Source: an uncultured Bacilli bacterium (lineage in GTDB: Bacteria; Bacillota_I; Bacilli_A; RF39; UBA660). From it: a stretch of 40,057 nt of DNA. Both the position numbers and the translations under genes were made by a program. The stretch spans positions 1-40,057 of the forward strand of contig CANQVB010000004.1 of NCBI GenBank assembly GCA_947627225.1. The letters run 5' to 3'. Of this stretch, positions 8,415 to 17,190 are shown one piece after another. Position 1 is the first letter of the stretch. Each line of letters opens with the position of its first letter. Below the pieces are notes generated by a model, which was not told the origin of the DNA, made no database searches, and saw only the letters and a list, made by a program, of their open reading frames with translations.

Positions 8415-11400
8415 TATTCTTCATCCCCCTCCATCATATCTTCTTCAAAGTCGAGCGGAAAATTTTCATCTTCCTCATTGAAGTCTTCTTCATAATCATC
8501 CTTTGTTAAATCACTTTCTAAAGATGCGCTTTCTATCTCAGATGGCTCTTCTCGTGGAATCGTAACAGGCGTTACTTCTACTTCAGAAAAATCATCTTTT
8601 TGTTCATCTTCCTCTTCTTCCATTTGCTTGAGTTCCACAGTTTCACCGCTATCGTTGATTACAGAAATATCAAGTCCAAGCGCTTGGAATTCTTTCATCA
8701 AGACTCTAAAGGATTCCGGTACCCCTGCTTGGTTAATTTCTTGGCCTTTTACAATGGCTTCATAAACTTTAACACGACCAATGACATCATCTGATTTAAC
8801 CGTTAAGATTTCTTGTAAGGTATGGGCAGCACCATATGCATAAAGCGCCCAAACTTCCATTTCTCCAAAACGCTGTCCACCAAATTGGGCTTTACCACCA
8901 AGTGGTTGTTGGGTTACAAGAGAATAAGGTCCTGTACTTCTTGCATGCAGTTTATCATCAACCATGTGGTGTAGTTTAATCATGTACATAACACCTACTG
9001 CAATTCGGTTATCAAATGGCTCTCCGGTACGACCGTTGTAAAGAATTGTTTTTCCATCTTTATCCATACCGGCTTCTTCCATCATTTCTTCAATATCACT
9101 GATGTGGGCACCGTCGAAGACTGGTGTTGCGATATGAACACCCAGTTTCTTAGCAGCCATTCCCATGTGAATTTCAAGAATTTGTCCAAGGTTCATACGA
9201 GATGGTACACCTTGTGGATTTAACATGATATCAACTGGCGTTCCATCTGGTAAGTATGGCATATCTTCTTGTGGAAGAATAAGAGAGATAACACCTTTGT
9301 TTCCATGTCGTCCTGACATTTTATCTCCAACTTGAATTTTTCTTTTCTGAATAATATAGACACGAATGACTTTAGATACCCCTGCAGGAAGTTCATCATT
9401 ATCTTTTCTTGAATAAATCTTAATATCGTGAACAATTCCATCCCCACCATGAGGAACACGAAGGGATGTATCACGCACCTCACGTGTCTTTTCTCCAAAG
9501 ATAGCATGAAGTAGTTTTTCTTCGGATGTAAGTTCTGCCATTCCTTTTGGCGTTACTTTTCCAACTAAGATATCTCCTTCTTTAACTTCCGTACCAATGG
9601 TAACAATTCCGTTTTCATCCAAGTTTTTACGCGCTTCTTCACTGACGTTTGGAATATCTCTTGTAATTTCTTCTGGTCCTAGTTTTGTCTCACGACATTG
9701 CATCTCATAATCTTCTAAGTGCAAAGAAGTATATTTATCATCTTTGACTAGGTTTTCATTTAAGATAACCGCATCTTCATAGTTATATCCATCAAATGTC
9801 ATGAAGGCAACCACTACGTTTTTACCAAGTGCAAGTTCACCTTTATCCGTACTGTTTCCATCCGCAAGAATGGTCTCGTTCGCAACCACTTTATCCCCAA
9901 CTTTAACGATTGGTCTTTGGTGATTACAAATTCCTGAGTTTGCAAGTTCAAAATTTGCAAGATAATATGTATCTTTGCCACCTTTATTTTTAACGATAAT
10001 CTTCTTGGCATCCACATATTCTACGATTCCATCTGCTTTGGCGACAATTTCAACTCCAGAATCTTTAGCAGCGATGAACTCAACACCAGTTCCCACATAA
10101 GGTGCTTCTGTTTTTAATAGTGGCATAGCTTGCCGTTGCATGTTGGCACCCATCAAAGCACGTGTTGCATCATCATGCTCTAGGAATGGAATACAACTTG
10201 TTGTAATCGATACAACTTGTTGTGGACTGACATCTATATAGTCAACTTGTTCTGGTTTTGCTAAAATGTTTTCACCACGAAATCTCGCATTGACTCTTTC
10301 TTGTACAATTTTATTGTCATCATCTGTATCCACAGTAGACTGTGAAATAATAAAGTCTTGTTCTTCATCTGCTGTTAAGTATTCCACATCATCTGTGATT
10401 TTACAATCGACTACTTTTCGGTAAGGCGTCATGATAAAGCCGTATTCATCAATCTTGGCATAACTTGCAAGAGAGGTAATCAGTCCAATGTTTGGTCCTT
10501 CTGGAGATTCAATTGGACAGATTCGACCATAGTGTGAGGTGTTTACATCACGTACTTCAACCCCCGCACGATCTCTTGAAAGTCCTCCTGGTCCAAGTGC
10601 TGATAAACGACGTTTATTGGTTAGTTCTGCAATTGGATTTGTCTGGTCCATGAATTGAGAAAGCTGACTGCTTCCAAAAAATTCTTTCATCGCTGCTGTG
10701 ACAGGGCGAATATTAATTAACGTTTTTGGTGTTACTTCTTCCATTTCTTGCGTGGTCATCCGTTCACGAATAACACGTTCCATCCGAGAAACTCCAATGC
10801 GGAATTGATTTTGTAAAAGTTCTCCCACTTGGCGAATTCGTCTATTTCCTAAGTGATCAATTTCATCAAAGTTTCCAACACCATGTAGTAAGTTTAAGTA
10901 ATAAGAAACAGAGGCATAAACATCACTGATTGTTAACCGTTTTACATCGATAGATTGGTCATTTCCAATCACAACCAGTTTCTTTTTCTTATCTTTTGGA
11001 TCTACAATCATGACTTGTTGAACCCGATTATAAGTATCTAACTCTTCATTAATAGGAAGTTCTTTCATTCCATATCCAGAAGCAAAAATCGGACGTAATT
11101 GCTCTAAAACCTCTTTGGTAATCAAAGTTCCCTTTGAAACGACAACTTCTTTATCTACTTTAATATCTTCTGCCAGTGTTTGATTGAGTAAGCGATCACA
11201 AATATTTAATTTACGATTAAATTTATAGCGTCCAACCTTTGCTAAATCGTAGCGAAATTCATCAAAGAATCTCGTAATGATTTGGTTCTTTGAAGAATCT
11301 AGCGTTGCAGGCTCTCCTGGTCTTAACTTTTCATAGATTTCAATCAAAGCTTCATCTGTATTTTTAGTACTGTCTTTGGCGATTGTATTTTCTATATAAT

Positions 11401-12043
11401 CATCTGTTCCAAATACTTTTTTAATCTCATCATCACTAGAAAGTCCAAACGCACGCAAAAGCGTTGTCAAAGCAACTTTTCTAGTACGATCAATTCGAAC
11501 ATACATCACATCCCTTGCGTCTGTTTCGTATTCAAGCCAAGTACCTCTTGTTGGAATAATTTGAGAAGTAATTAATTCTCGACCATTCTTATCCATTTCA
11601 TGATTAAAGTACACACTTGGAGAACGAACCAACTGAGATACAATAACACGTTCTGCCCCATTAATAACAAATGTTCCGCTATCTGTCATAATTGGCATAT
11701 CGCCCATAAAAATTTCTTGCTCTTTGACTTCTCCTGTTTCACGATTAAAAAGACGTACTTCCACTTTTAAAGGTGCAGAAAAAGTAGTCTCTCGATCCTT
11801 ACTTTCTTTGATAGAATATCTAGGTTCATCAAAGTGATAATCTCCAAACTCTAAAGAAAGTGTTCCTGAAAAATTCTCCACTGGAAATAAATCTTCAAAG
11901 ACTTCTTTGATTCCAGTTGTAACAAACCAATCATAAGATTTTTTTTGGATTTCTAGTAAATCCTTTAGTTCATACGTATTTTTAATTTTTGAATAATTTC
12001 TTCTTTTGCGATGTGCTCCACAATCAACGATTTTAAATGCCAC
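8414..12043 (-). CDS. rpoB: DNA-directed RNA polymerase beta subunit
   Basis: Catalytic beta subunit, 1209 aa from the GTG at 12043, chosen because AGGGG lies 8 bp upstream; the frame is open to a GTG at 12052 that has no room for a ribosome-binding site. Recognisable segments include the rifampicin pocket [20 protein letters not shown] and [20 protein letters not shown], the [14 protein letters not shown] segment, and the C-terminal [14 protein letters not shown] region. The residue equivalent to E. coli His526 is Asn (Asn476 from this start). The C-terminus carries an acidic tail ([10 protein letters not shown] to [10 protein letters not shown]) of about 75 residues. It is transcribed from a promoter at the end of the preceding gene. 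Confidence 0.98.
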   Translation of the reverse strand: MAFKIVDCGAHRKRRNYSKIKNTYELKDLLEIQKKSYDWFVTTGIKEVFEDLFPVENFSGTLSLEFGDYHFDEPRYSIKESKDRETTFSAPLKVEVRLFNRETGEVKEQEIFMGDMPIMTDSGTFVINGAERVIVSQLVRSPSVYFNHEMDKNGRELITSQIIPTRGTWLEYETDARDVMYVRIDRTRKVALTTLLRAFGLSSDDEIKKVFGTDDYIENTIAKDSTKNTDEALIEIYEKLRPGEPATLDSSKNQIITRFFDEFRYDLAKVGRYKFNRKLNICDRLLNQTLAEDIKVDKEVVVSKGTLITKEVLEQLRPIFASGYGMKELPINEELDTYNRVQQVMIVDPKDKKKKLVVIGNDQSIDVKRLTISDVYASVSYYLNLLHGVGNFDEIDHLGNRRIRQVGELLQNQFRIGVSRMERVIRERMTTQEMEEVTPKTLINIRPVTAAMKEFFGSSQLSQFMDQTNPIAELTNKRRLSALGPGGLSRDRAGVEVRDVNTSHYGRICPIESPEGPNIGLITSLASYAKIDEYGFIMTPYRKVVDCKITDDVEYLTADEEQDFIISQSTVDTDDDNKIVQERVNARFRGENILAKPEQVDYIDVSPQQVVSITTSCIPFLEHDDATRALMGANMQRQAMPLLKTEAPYVGTGVEFIAAKDSGVEIVAKADGIVEYVDAKKIIVKNKGGKDTYYLANFELANSGICNHQRPIVKVGDKVVANETILADGNSTDKGELALGKNVVVAFMTFDGYNYEDAVILNENLVKDDKYTSLHLEDYEMQCRETKLGPEEITRDIPNVSEEARKNLDENGIVTIGTEVKEGDILVGKVTPKGMAELTSEEKLLHAIFGEKTREVRDTSLRVPHGGDGIVHDIKIYSRKDNDELPAGVSKVIRVYIIQKRKIQVGDKMSGRHGNKGVISLILPQEDMPYLPDGTPVDIMLNPQGVPSRMNLGQILEIHMGMAAKKLGVHIATPVFDGAHISDIEEMMEEAGMDKDGKTILYNGRTGEPFDNRIAVGVMYMIKLHHMVDDKLHARSTGPYSLVTQQPLGGKAQFGGQRFGEMEVWALYAYGAAHTLQEILTVKSDDVIGRVKVYEAIVKGQEINQAGVPESFRVLMKEFQALGLDISVINDSGETVELKQMEEEEDEQKDDFSEVEVTPVTIPREEPSEIESASLESDLTKDDYEEDFNEEDENFPLDFEEDMMEGDEE

Positions 12044-12111
12044 AAAGTTCACCCCTATACCAAATTTTTTTGCTTTTTTTATTTTTAAAAATAATACGTT
12101 GCCAATTTATA

Positions 12112-12140
12112 TTAATAGCATAAAAGCATCAACAAGTCAA
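12112..12140 (-). promoter_or_regulatory. rpoB promoter
   Basis: Minus strand: -35 TTGACT (12135-12140), 17-bp spacer, extended -10 TGC-TATTAA (-10 hexamer 12112-12117). The -35 box lies inside the last codons of the upstream methyltransferase gene. It gives rpoBC a transcript independent of the ribosomal-protein genes. Confidence 0.68.
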
Positions 12141-12728
12141 TCTATTTTTGCATTTCACGATAAAAAAACCTTTTTTTCTTGCTAGAATAGTTACATCATA
12201 CCTTTTTTCCATGTCGGAAATTATCGTTTTGGCACCTTGTTCTTTTCGAACTACAAAGTAAAGACTTCCTTCTTGTTCCAAGTAATCTTTAGCCCCTTCT
12301 AAAATTTCATAGACCACTTTCTTCCCTGCTCGTATGGGTGGATTGGTAAGAATTAGGTTATACTTCCGTTTTATATTTTGATAACAGTTGCTTTCAAAGA
12401 TGGATAAACCTACACATTCGTTTTCTTTACTATTTCTAGTAGCAAGATGTAGGGCTCTATGATTTACATCTACCAAATCTCCAGATACCCCATATACATT
12501 ATTGAGGATAATTCCAAGAACTCCAACCCCACAACCAACGTCTAGAAATGGTGTTTTGATATCTTCTTCCCTGACCTCTTCCAAAAGAAGACGACTCCCA
12601 AAATCAAGACCTTTTTTTGCAAAGACACCATTATCCGTATAAAAGGTAAATTCTCTATTCAAAACTTTTGTTTTCGTCTTTTTTATTTTACTTTTTAACT
12701 TTGAATCATTTTCAAAATACTGACTCAT
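12129..12728 (-). CDS. RsmC-like class I SAM methyltransferase (YbxB type)
   Basis: A 199-aa protein with the class I methyltransferase fold: motif I FLDVGCGVGVLG, a DVNHRAL segment for SAM contact, and the catalytic NPPIRAGK motif typical of rRNA guanine N2-methyltransferases. In B. subtilis the homologue ybxB lies between rplL and rpoB, the same place as here. The likely role is methylation of 16S rRNA (RsmC modifies G1207 in E. coli), inferred from family. ATG at 12728 follows TTGGAGTGATGAA. It has its own promoter at 12799-12827, and the rpoB -35 is embedded in its 3' end. Confidence 0.88.
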   Translation of the reverse strand: MSQYFENDSKLKSKIKKTKTKVLNREFTFYTDNGVFAKKGLDFGSRLLLEEVREEDIKTPFLDVGCGVGVLGIILNNVYGVSGDLVDVNHRALHLATRNSKENECVGLSIFESNCYQNIKRKYNLILTNPPIRAGKKVVYEILEGAKDYLEQEGSLYFVVRKEQGAKTIISDMEKRYDVTILARKKGFFIVKCKNRLTC

Positions 12729-12798
12729 TTCATCACTCCAAGACTAAGAAAAGACAACTCTTCAAATTTTATGAATCGTTGTCTCCTTTCGTACTTGT

Positions 12799-12827
12799 AT
12801 AATACACCAAAAATGGTATTCCGTCAA
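12799..12827 (-). promoter_or_regulatory. Promoter of the RsmC-like gene
   Basis: Minus strand: TTGACG (12822-12827), 17-bp spacer, TATTAT (12799-12804). A leader of about 65 nt precedes the start codon. The remaining sequence up to the orphan gene (12828-12950) shows no further gene. Confidence 0.72.
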
Positions 12828-12953
12828 CTAAAATCAAACGCAAATCCTAGTTTTTGTATCCATCTGGTGCAGTTGAGAAAGTTATCTATAACTTTTTCCA
12901 AAAATAAATGATTAAGAATCAATCACTAAATACATTCTCCAAAGAAAACAAAA

Positions 12954-12988
12954 AAGTAGCAATCATTTTATTCATTATTTTGCTACTT
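12954..12988 (-). terminator. Terminator of the orphan gene
   Basis: Minus strand: AAGTAGCAA (12980-12988) pairs with TTGCTACTT (12954-12962), followed by TTTTGTTTTC. The 17-nt loop is AT-rich. The stem contains the stop codon of the upstream gene. Confidence 0.72.
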
Positions 12989-13600
12989 AAAAGTATTAAA
13001 CGACGAGCTTTTTCTTATAAGGCACAATTCTTTACCCTCTGAAGATATTCGATCGTGCTCTAAAACATATTCATCTCTACTTTTTTTATTTATTAAATCA
13101 ACTAATTTCTCATATCTTTTAACTGAAATATCTAAATTTTTATCAGTATCATCCATACAAAAGCCTAAATATTTATCTTGACTAAAATTAGCCGTATTAT
13201 TCATATAAGGTGAAATTCCATTTGCTATAATTACATCAAAATCATCCATTGTTGGACAACTATAACTATGTGGGGTATATAACCTTTTGGTTGGTGTATA
13301 TAAAAATTGATCATCATTAAAATGAGTTTTTGGAACCAATATTCCATCTTCATTGATGTAACCATATGCTCCATCAATACCCAACTGTTCTAATTCATCA
13401 TATTTTACTTTCCTTGATAATAAATATTGTCTATATGGCTTTAAAAATTGTGAAATTGATTCTTTTGCAGATTGAAATAACTCTAATATGTATAAGTAAT
13501 TATCTGGATCAAATCCATAGGTTTGAATATATTGCAAGAACAAAGCAGAGTTAATATTTGATTCATTCACCTGATTTTTATAAATACTTATTTTTCCCAT
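12983..13600 (-). CDS. Uncharacterised protein between rplL and rsmC (205 aa)
   Basis: Not recognised. The protein begins MGKISIYKNQVNESNINSAL and is soluble, rich in Tyr, Asp and Asn, without signal peptide or membrane helix. I choose the ATG near 13600 because the promoter at 13631-13658 would place transcription initiation downstream of the earlier in-frame ATG at 13630, and GGGAAG precedes this one. It has its own promoter and terminator, so it is an independent unit set into an otherwise conserved ribosomal/RNA polymerase cluster. Codon use looks more AT-rich than that of its neighbours, suggesting acquisition. It might be a regulatory or phage-related protein, but nothing in it proves this. 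Confidence 0.72.
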   Translation of the reverse strand: MGKISIYKNQVNESNINSALFLQYIQTYGFDPDNYLYILELFQSAKESISQFLKPYRQYLLSRKVKYDELEQLGIDGAYGYINEDGILVPKTHFNDDQFLYTPTKRLYTPHSYSCPTMDDFDVIIANGISPYMNNTANFSQDKYLGFCMDDTDKNLDISVKRYEKLVDLINKKSRDEYVLEHDRISSEGKELCLIRKSSSFNTFK

Positions 13601-13630
13601 ACTATCTTCCCTTTCTTTAAATTGCTTCAT

Positions 13631-13658
13631 ATATTATCATAATTGTTTTAAATGTCAA
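13631..13658 (-). promoter_or_regulatory. Promoter of the orphan gene
   Basis: Minus strand: TTGACA (13653-13658), 16-bp spacer, TAATAT (13631-13636). It decides the start codon of the downstream gene. Confidence 0.68.
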
Positions 13659-13720
13659 GGTTTGGCACTTAGAAGTTCCTTTCCAATCTGCACTTTATCC
13701 ACAACAAATGGTTTTAAAAC

Positions 13721-13744
13721 AAAAAATCCACAATTCCTGTGGAT
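13721..13744 (-). terminator. rplL terminator
   Basis: Minus strand: ATCCACA, loop GGAAT, TGTGGAT, followed by TTTTTGTTTT. Perfect 7-bp stem 14 bp after the rplL stop. It ends the rplJ-rplL unit, so rpoBC depends on its own promoter. Confidence 0.85.
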
Positions 13745-13757
13745 ATTTTTCTTTTGT

Positions 13758-14132
13758 CTACTTAATTTCAACAGTAGCGCCAGCTTCTTCAAGTTGTGCT
13801 TTAATTTCGTTTGCTTCTTCCATAGTGATGTTTTCTTTAATTGGTGTTCCTGCGTTATCAACTAAATCTTTAGATTCTTTTAATCCTAAACCAGTAATTT
13901 CACGAACTACTTTAATAACAGCAACTTTAGCAGCACCAGCATCTGAAATAGAAATAGATACAGTAGCTGGGGCAGCATCTGCGCTTTCTCCTCCTGCTGC
14001 TGGAGCAGCAACTGCAACTGCACTTGGATCTACTCCAAATTCCTCTTTCATAGCGTCTACTAATTCTTTAATTTCTAAAAGATTCATTTCTTTTAAAGCA
14101 CTAATAAATTCGTCTTTTGTTAATTTAGCCAT
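13758..14132 (-). CDS. rplL: 50S ribosomal protein L7/L12
   Basis: Ribosomal stalk protein that recruits translational GTPases. 124 aa: N-terminal dimerisation helix pair ([20 protein letters not shown]), Ala/Pro-rich hinge ([16 protein letters not shown]) and globular C-terminal domain with [20 protein letters not shown]. It starts 30 bp after rplJ with AAGGAGGAGATTAG before the ATG. A multicopy stalk protein; levels are set together with L10 through the leader at 14685-14800. Confidence 0.98.
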   Translation of the reverse strand: MAKLTKDEFISALKEMNLLEIKELVDAMKEEFGVDPSAVAVAAPAAGGESADAAPATVSISISDAGAAKVAVIKVVREITGLGLKESKDLVDNAGTPIKENITMEEANEIKAQLEEAGATVEIK

Positions 14133-14162
14133 TCTAATCTCCTCCTTCTTTTTTGCTAAATC

Positions 14163-14657
14163 TTATTTTTCTTCTTTTTGTTGTGCATACAAATCTAAGC
14201 AAATAGATAAGTCACGTACAAGACCAATCATTCCACCTGCTAACATGGTAAGTAAGCCATCTCTTGATGGAATGGTTGCATACTCTTTTAATTTGCTTGC
14301 ATCTGCTTTTTCTCCATCGACTAATCCAACTTTAAGAATTAAAGCAGGATGGTCTTTGGCAAATTCAGAAAGTACTTTAATGGGCGCAATCTGATCTTCG
14401 CTATACGCGAAGGCACTTGGTCCTGTTAAAGCTTCTTTCATATCCATTTTCAAATCATCAAAAGCACGAGACATCAAGGTATTCTTGTAGATTTTGTAAC
14501 CAGCACCGGCATCTTTTAAAGCACGACGTAATGCCTTTGCTTCTTCATCCGTGATACCACGATAGTCAAACAAAACAATACTATTGCTTGCTTCTACATG
14601 TCCTTTAATTTCATCGATGATTTTTTGTTTTGCTTCTAAAGCTTTTGCACTTGCCAT
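14163..14657 (-). CDS. rplJ: 50S ribosomal protein L10
   Basis: Stalk base protein that anchors L7/L12 dimers to 23S rRNA. 164 aa beginning MASAKALEAKQKIIDEIKGH; the N-terminal RNA-binding domain contains VLFDYRGIT and the assembly core contains ALRRALKDAG and YKIYKNTL. Length is typical. Preceded by AAGGAGGAGAGAT. The leader upstream has the features of the L10 autoregulatory leader, with an intrinsic terminator before the start codon. Confidence 0.98.
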   Translation of the reverse strand: MASAKALEAKQKIIDEIKGHVEASNSIVLFDYRGITDEEAKALRRALKDAGAGYKIYKNTLMSRAFDDLKMDMKEALTGPSAFAYSEDQIAPIKVLSEFAKDHPALILKVGLVDGEKADASKLKEYATIPSRDGLLTMLAGGMIGLVRDLSICLDLYAQQKEEK

Positions 14658-14684
14658 ATCTCTCCTCCTTCTTATTTGAGACCC

Positions 14685-14717
14685 ATAAAAAAGGTTCTTA
14701 GAAGCCTAAGAACCTTT
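14685..14717 (-). terminator. Attenuator terminator in the L10 leader
   Basis: Minus strand: AAAGGTTCTTAG, loop GCTT, CTAAGAACCTTT followed by a T run. A 12-bp perfect stem placed 28 bp upstream of the rplJ start codon. Position between promoter and first gene shows it controls read-through. Confidence 0.85.
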
Positions 14718-14734
14718 CTTTCCGTTTATTTTTG

Positions 14735-14795
14735 AAAAGTGTCCTTTCGGCCTCGGTAGGATTTCTGTAGTTTTCTACGACCTACTGTCTATGGC
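14735..14795 (-). ncRNA. L10 (rplJ) leader RNA
   Basis: The leader reads on the minus strand AGACAGTAGGTCG ... AATCCTACCGAGGCC, the paired CAGUAGG / CCUACCGAGG signature of L10 leaders in Firmicutes. It is followed by the attenuator hairpin. Known role: free L10 or the L10(L12)4 complex binds the leader and lowers rplJL expression. Here the terminator suggests control at the level of transcription. Confidence 0.85.
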
Positions 14796-14811
14796 GCTCA
14801 AATCAATTGTT

Positions 14812-14840
14812 ATTATAACGAATTCTTTTTTATTTGTCAA
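14812..14840 (-). promoter_or_regulatory. rplJL promoter
   Basis: Minus strand: consensus TTGACA (14835-14840), 17-bp spacer, consensus TATAAT (14812-14817). The -35 box lies in the last codons of rplA (Phe-Asp-Lys-stop, TTTGACAAATAA). Confidence 0.92.
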
Positions 14841-15528
14841 AAGTATTCGTTAAAATCTTAATTCCAGGTCCCATGGTTGATGAGATGGAAATGTTTTTAA
14901 CATACTCACCCTTCACTGTTGTTGGCTTTACTTTTAAGATTTGGGCAACGAATGCATTTAAGTTTTCCAATAAATCTGCTTCCTTAAAACTTGCTTTTCC
15001 AATCATTCCATGTACATTTCCAAAGCTATCTGTTCTATATTCTACACGTCCAGCTTTAGCTTCTTCAACTGCCTTCGCAACATCCATTGTAACGGTTCCT
15101 GTTTTTGGATTTGGCATCAATCCCTTAGGTCCTAAAACACGACCTAATTTTCCAAGAAGTGGCATCATATCAGGTGTTGCGATCATGGTATCAAATTCAA
15201 ACCAGTTTTCTTTTTCGATTTTCTCTAAGATATCTGTATCTCCTACATAATCTGCACCAGCTTCTTTCGCTGCTTTTGCTTGCTCTCCTCTTGCAATAAC
15301 AAGAACTCTTACTTCTTTCCCTGTTCCTTTTGGAAGAACAATAGCACCTCTTAATTGTTGATCTGCTTTCTTTGTATCGAGGTTTAGACGCATTGCAACT
15401 TCAATTGAAGAATCAAAAGAGGCGAGTGCTGTTTCTTTGACAAGACGAACAGCTTCTTCTTTGGCATAAAGCTTATTCTTTTCTACCTTAGCAAGCGCTT
15501 CTTGGTATTTTTTACTTCTTTTTTTCAT
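14830..15528 (-). CDS. rplA: 50S ribosomal protein L1
   Basis: L1 stalk protein that helps eject E-site tRNA, and a translational repressor of the rplKA unit in many bacteria. 232 aa beginning [20 protein letters not shown], with the conserved [23 protein letters not shown] and [20 protein letters not shown] segments. The ATG at 15528 follows AAGGAGG (15538-15544). That Shine-Dalgarno can be paired with an upstream repeat (see 15538-15616). No terminator separates it from rplJ, whose promoter begins inside its 3' end. Confidence 0.98.
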   Translation of the reverse strand: MKKRSKKYQEALAKVEKNKLYAKEEAVRLVKETALASFDSSIEVAMRLNLDTKKADQQLRGAIVLPKGTGKEVRVLVIARGEQAKAAKEAGADYVGDTDILEKIEKENWFEFDTMIATPDMMPLLGKLGRVLGPKGLMPNPKTGTVTMDVAKAVEEAKAGRVEYRTDSFGNVHGMIGKASFKEADLLENLNAFVAQILKVKPTTVKGEYVKNISISSTMGPGIKILTNTFDK

Positions 15529-15537
15529 TTTCTTTTT

Positions 15538-15616
15538 CCTCCTTATGTGGTTTCATCTTGCAATTCTTTGTTGTTTTTGCGGACAGTATCCTACCACATA
15601 GGTTTCCCTATATGTG
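15538..15616 (-). promoter_or_regulatory. rplK-rplA intergenic RNA with alternative hairpins over the rplA Shine-Dalgarno
   Basis: In the 105-nt gap the segment CCTATGTGGT (minus strand, 15593-15602) has two possible partners. Upstream CACATATAGG (15607-15616) forms a short hairpin closed by a GAAA loop with a 2-nt bulge. Downstream ACCACATAAGG (15541-15551) forms a 10-bp stem with one bulge that covers the AAGG of the rplA ribosome-binding site. The two pairings exclude each other. This is seen in sequence; a link to L1 autoregulation is inferred from the family. Confidence 0.6.
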
Positions 15617-15633
15617 TCTGTACAAATTTACGT

Positions 15634-16086
15634 TTATTCTTCGGAAGTTGTACTTGCTTCCATACCTTTTACGGCAATTCCCATGTTTCTTGCAGTTCCT
15701 TCTACCACTTTCATTGCTTCTTCTACAGTATAGCAATTTAAGTCCTTGAGTTTAATTTCTGCAATTTCACGGATTTGTTCTTGCGTAAGAGTAGCAACGA
15801 TTTCATTTGATCCTTTGACAGAACCTTTTTGAATCTTGGCATACTTCTTTAACAAGAAACTAACAGGTGGAGTTTTGATTACAAAGTCAAAACTTCTATC
15901 TTCATAAACAGAAATTTCAACTGGAATGATATCTCCCATTTGTTCTCTTGTTGCATCATTATACTTGGTACAAAACTCTTGTAGGTTAATTCCTGCAGGT
16001 CCAAGTACAGTACCAACAGGTGGTGCTGGGGTTGCTTTTCCAGCTGGAATTTGTAATTTAATCTTCTTTACGACTTCTTTTGCCAC
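15634..16086 (-). CDS. rplK: 50S ribosomal protein L11
   Basis: GTPase-centre protein of the 50S subunit. 150 aa from the GTG at 16086 ([20 protein letters not shown]). An earlier in-frame GTG at 16095 is too close to the AAAGGA Shine-Dalgarno to be used. It contains the family signature [20 protein letters not shown] and [13 protein letters not shown]. Length is slightly above the usual 141 owing to a short C-terminal tail (ASTTSEE). First gene of the rplKA unit, about 115 nt downstream of its promoter. Confidence 0.97.
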   Translation of the reverse strand: MAKEVVKKIKLQIPAGKATPAPPVGTVLGPAGINLQEFCTKYNDATREQMGDIIPVEISVYEDRSFDFVIKTPPVSFLLKKYAKIQKGSVKGSNEIVATLTQEQIREIAEIKLKDLNCYTVEEAMKVVEGTARNMGIAVKGMEASTTSEE

Positions 16087-16200
16087 GAAAAACACATCCT
16101 TTCTTTCATGTTTCGCGAGTGGTTCAAACAGCTTTTGTCCGCTATAATAAAGCTTGTGCCTCCCACTTAACTATCTATATTATATCAATATAGCCCTTAA

Positions 16201-16229
16201 ATAATAGCATATTTTTTCTTATCTCGCAA
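16201..16229 (-). promoter_or_regulatory. rplKA promoter
   Basis: Minus strand: TTGCGA (16224-16229), 17-bp spacer, extended -10 TGC-TATTAT (16201-16206). It starts 5 bp after the nusG stop. The leader downstream contains CTATATT-GATAT-AATATAG, a possible 5' hairpin, and no gene. Confidence 0.75.
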
Positions 16230-16234
16230 CTATT

Positions 16235-16768
16235 TTATGCTTTTTCAATTTGGCTTAACTCTACTTCTACAGAAGTTTCTTGCCCAAACAAGTCCACGAG
16301 AAGAGAAATTTTCTGACTTGGTAAATCCATAGAATCCACGATTCCAAACATACCTTGAAAAGGCCCTGCAATAATTTTTACTTTGGCACCTTCCTTTAAG
16401 TCCACATCAATATCCATTCTACTAATTCCCATATTTCCGAGCACTTTATCTACTTCATAAGGTTGAAGTGGTGTTGGTTTTGCTCCTTTTCCAGATGATC
16501 CAATAAATCCTGTAACTCCGGGTGTATTTCTTACAACGTACCAGGCCTCATCCGTCATAATCATTTCTACTAAAATGTATCCTGGGAACATTTTTTTGAC
16601 TTTTTTCTTAGTCACACCATCTTTTACTTCAATTTCCTCTTGTTCAGGAACGACAACACGAAAAATATAGTCTTGCATGCCCATAGACTCTGCACGCATC
16701 TCAAGTTTTTCTTTGACTTTGTTTTCATGTCCTGAATATGTATTCACTACAAACCATTGTTTTTCCAT
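16235..16768 (-). CDS. nusG: Transcription elongation/termination factor NusG
   Basis: 177-aa NusG beginning MEKQWFVVNTYSGHENKVKE, with the NGN domain (FPGYILVEM, WYVVRNTPGVTGFIG) and a C-terminal KOW domain (LKEGAKVKIIAGPFQGMFG). It binds RNA polymerase and couples it to ribosomes or pausing signals. The ATG at 16768 follows AAAGGTG; a GTG nine bases earlier is less likely. It lies 13 bp downstream of secE in the usual secE-nusG pair. Confidence 0.98.
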   Translation of the reverse strand: MEKQWFVVNTYSGHENKVKEKLEMRAESMGMQDYIFRVVVPEQEEIEVKDGVTKKKVKKMFPGYILVEMIMTDEAWYVVRNTPGVTGFIGSSGKGAKPTPLQPYEVDKVLGNMGISRMDIDVDLKEGAKVKIIAGPFQGMFGIVDSMDLPSQKISLLVDLFGQETSVEVELSQIEKA

Positions 16769-16781
16769 TTTTTTCACCTTT

Positions 16782-17099
16782 CTACTTTATTAATGAATGC
16801 ACCAGTGCAAATACGACATCAATCACATAGAAGAATACTGCAAAGAAAAGAATAAAGGCTATGGAAGTCACTGAATATTTGAGTAGTTCTTTTTTAGTTG
16901 GCCAGTGAACTCTTTTCGCTTCTGTTTTTACACCGTGAAAGAAACTAAATAGTTTGTCTTTCAAACTTTTCTTTTCTTCTCTTTTCTTTTGGCTTTCTTT
17001 TTTTTTCTTTTCTACTGGTTTTCTTGGAGAAACAGGCATCTTTTTCTCCTCTTTTGTTTTCAATTCTTTAAATGTTTTGCTTTTTTCTACTTGGGCCAT
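16782..17099 (-). CDS. secE: Preprotein translocase subunit SecE
   Basis: Membrane subunit that clamps SecY in the translocon. The 105 aa from the ATG at 17099 (preceded by AAAGGAAGCGAAAAA) comprise an unusually long charged N-terminal part (residues 1-55, with runs of Lys and Glu), the conserved amphipathic segment RVHWPTKKEL and one transmembrane helix near the C-terminus (IAFILFFAVFFYVIDVVFAL). In Bacillus rpmG lies just upstream; I see no L33 gene here. Transcribed with nusG from the promoter at 17162-17190. Confidence 0.95.
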   Translation of the reverse strand: MAQVEKSKTFKELKTKEEKKMPVSPRKPVEKKKKESQKKREEKKSLKDKLFSFFHGVKTEAKRVHWPTKKELLKYSVTSIAFILFFAVFFYVIDVVFALVHSLIK

Positions 17100-17137
17100 T
17101 TTTTCGCTTCCTTTTCTTTGGTTTCTTTCAAAAGAAA

Positions 17138-17154
17138 AACACAACCGTTGTGTT
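17138..17154 (-). promoter_or_regulatory. Hairpin at the 5' end of the secE-nusG transcript
   Basis: Minus strand: AACACAA-CGG-TTGTGTT, a perfect 7-bp stem, followed by TTTCTTTTG. It begins within a few nucleotides of the predicted transcription start. It could stabilise the mRNA 5' end or act as a weak early terminator. Confidence 0.55.
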
Positions 17155-17161
17155 CATCTAT

Positions 17162-17190
17162 AAAATAACAAACTTTTTCTTGTTTGTCAA
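17162..17190 (-). promoter_or_regulatory. secE-nusG promoter
   Basis: Minus strand: TTGACA (17185-17190), 17-bp spacer, TATTTT (17162-17167). The region 17191-17313 between this promoter and the previous terminator shows nothing else I can identify. Confidence 0.75.

Noticed and set aside
13708-14394. 228-codon plus-strand ORF opposite rplL and rplJ
   Set aside because: Mirror frame of two certain ribosomal genes; no independent start signal or family.
15570-16150. Seven-base complement GCGGACA / TGTCCGC between rplK leader and rplK-rplA gap
   Set aside because: A match of this length is expected by chance between two segments of this size.
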